Source: Actinomycetota bacterium
GTDB lineage: Bacteria > Actinomycetota > Actinomycetes > Nanopelagicales > Nanopelagicaceae
DNA: 15,051 bases
NCBI GenBank assembly: GCA_947480465.1
Contig: CANKCT010000005.1
Coordinates: forward strand, 1 to 15,051
Reading direction: 5' to 3'
Shown: positions 14,261 through 15,051 of the stretch, in pieces
Position numbering within the stretch: position 1 is the first letter of the stretch
How the letters are laid out: each line of letters opens with the position of its first letter
Made by a program: the position numbers and the translations under genes
Notes under the pieces: model-generated
Seen by the model: only the letters and a program-made list of their open reading frames with translations
Told to the model about the DNA's origin: nothing
The model's database searches: none

Positions 14261-15051
14261 ATGGGAAATCGACAAATCATCGCCGGCGTGGATTCTTCTA
14301 CCCAATCAGTAAAAGTAGTGATTCGTGATGCTAATACTGGCCAGTTATTGCGCGAAGGAAGAGCTCCACATCCAGATGGCACAGAAGTCGATCCCATTCA
14401 TTGGAAGAAAGCCCTGGACTCTGCAATCGAATTGGCTGGTGGACTTAACGACGTAGCAGCGATTTCAGTGGCTGGGCAACAGCATGGAATGGTCGCCCTA
14501 GATATTAACGGCGAAGTTATTCGCCCAGCACTCTTGTGGAATGACACGCGCTCTGCCCAAGCTGCGTTGGAATTAAACACTGAGGCGGGTGGAAATGCTG
14601 AGATTTCTCGCAAAGTTGGATCGGTATTAGTTGCATCTTTCACTGCTTCGAAATTACGGTGGCTTGCCGATAATGAACCAGAAAATGCGGCACGAATAGC
14701 TGCCATTGCACTTCCCCATGATTGGCTTTCTTGGCAGCTACAAGGTGGAAAAGATATTACAAAGATTTTTACTGACAGAAGTGATGCATCCGGAACCGGA
14801 TACTTTGATCCGACTACTTCACATTACCGCGAAGATATTCTTCGCTTAGCTCTTCGACATGATTTAGAAATCACCTTGCCCCGAATTACTGACCCGGAGA
14901 AATTTGGAGGCACAACACTCTCCGGAATACCGATTTCCGCTGGTGCCGGCGATAACGCATCAGCCGCACTTGGTGTGCAAGCTCAACCCGGAGATGTGAT
15001 TGTTTCTCTGGGTACAAGTGGAACTGCCTTTGCTGTTTCGGATACTCCTAC
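14261..15051 (+). CDS. xylB: Xylulokinase (FGGY family), N-terminal part, runs off window
   Basis: The first 263 residues of an FGGY carbohydrate kinase are present and the frame is open to the window edge; the family is usually about 450-500 residues, so roughly half is missing. The N-terminal phosphate loop is [17 protein letters not shown] (residues 7-23). [14 protein letters not shown] and ALLWNDTRS are the sugar-binding motifs typical of xylulokinase rather than glycerol kinase. [11 protein letters not shown] holds the catalytic base Asp231, and SLGTSGTAF is the second phosphate/adenosine region. It phosphorylates D-xylulose to xylulose 5-phosphate for the pentose phosphate pathway. It is divergent from the PFK gene. 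Other FGGY pentulose kinases are a minor alternative. Confidence 0.92.
   Translation, partial: MGNRQIIAGVDSSTQSVKVVIRDANTGQLLREGRAPHPDGTEVDPIHWKKALDSAIELAGGLNDVAAISVAGQQHGMVALDINGEVIRPALLWNDTRSAQAALELNTEAGGNAEISRKVGSVLVASFTASKLRWLADNEPENAARIAAIALPHDWLSWQLQGGKDITKIFTDRSDASGTGYFDPTTSHYREDILRLALRHDLEITLPRITDPEKFGGTTLSGIPISAGAGDNASAALGVQAQPGDVIVSLGTSGTAFAVSDTP

Noticed and set aside
1..15051. Phage, defence, CRISPR or mobile element content
   Set aside because: No direct-repeat array, transposase, integrase or inverted terminal repeats seen; all genes are recognisable metabolic, repair, transport or signalling genes.

Overview
The window looks like a stretch of chromosomal backbone from a streamlined, low-GC actinobacterium. 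The evidence is a heterodimeric (CrtYc/CrtYd) lycopene cyclase, a class II DAHP synthase, a PASTA-containing Ser/Thr kinase of PknL type, an actinobacterial-type GGPP synthase, AT-rich codons, almost no intergenic space and several start codons that look leaderless. A freshwater acI/Nanopelagicales-like lineage fits best, but this is an inference from gene content and base composition, not from a marker gene. I see no insertion sequences, tRNA, rRNA or CRISPR.

Left block (1-5415), carotenoid synthesis. It opens with the C-terminal part of a CrtI/CrtD-family desaturase (+). A CDP-alcohol phosphatidyltransferase-family membrane protein follows on the minus strand. Then comes the tight plus-strand operon crtE-crtI-crtB (GGPP synthase, phytoene desaturase, phytoene synthase), which makes lycopene from isoprenyl diphosphates. 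The two lycopene cyclase subunits crtYc-crtYd run toward it from the other strand. Both convergent gene pairs overlap at their 3' ends by exactly 41 nt. Expected end products are beta-carotene or another cyclic carotenoid, plus a product of the second desaturase. No rhodopsin or carotenoid oxygenase gene lies in the window.

Centre (5416-6573), vitamin uptake. A well-formed TPP riboswitch precedes a PnuC-family transporter, so this is most likely a thiamine transporter (PnuT). A small uridine-kinase-like P-loop kinase overlaps its 3' end. PnuC-type carriers work by facilitated diffusion and need intracellular phosphorylation to trap their substrate, so the kinase is a candidate thiamine-trapping enzyme of unrecognised type. 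This is the most interesting locus here.

Plus-strand operon (6630-11295): a PknL-like transmembrane kinase with four PASTA repeats, endonuclease IV (nfo), an EamA-type transporter and a low-specificity threonine aldolase, all touching or overlapping.

Minus-strand block (11272-14170): a PFK with both residues diagnostic of pyrophosphate dependence (Asp104 and Lys124), the class II DAHP synthase, and an O6-alkylguanine-DNA alkyltransferase. A xylulokinase gene (+) starts at 14261 and runs off the window. Closeness of pknL and aroG matches the mycobacterial arrangement.

At five genes (crtYc, pknL, ogt, aroG, xylB) a TAnnnT -10 box lies 6-7 nt before the start codon, the pattern of leaderless transcripts.
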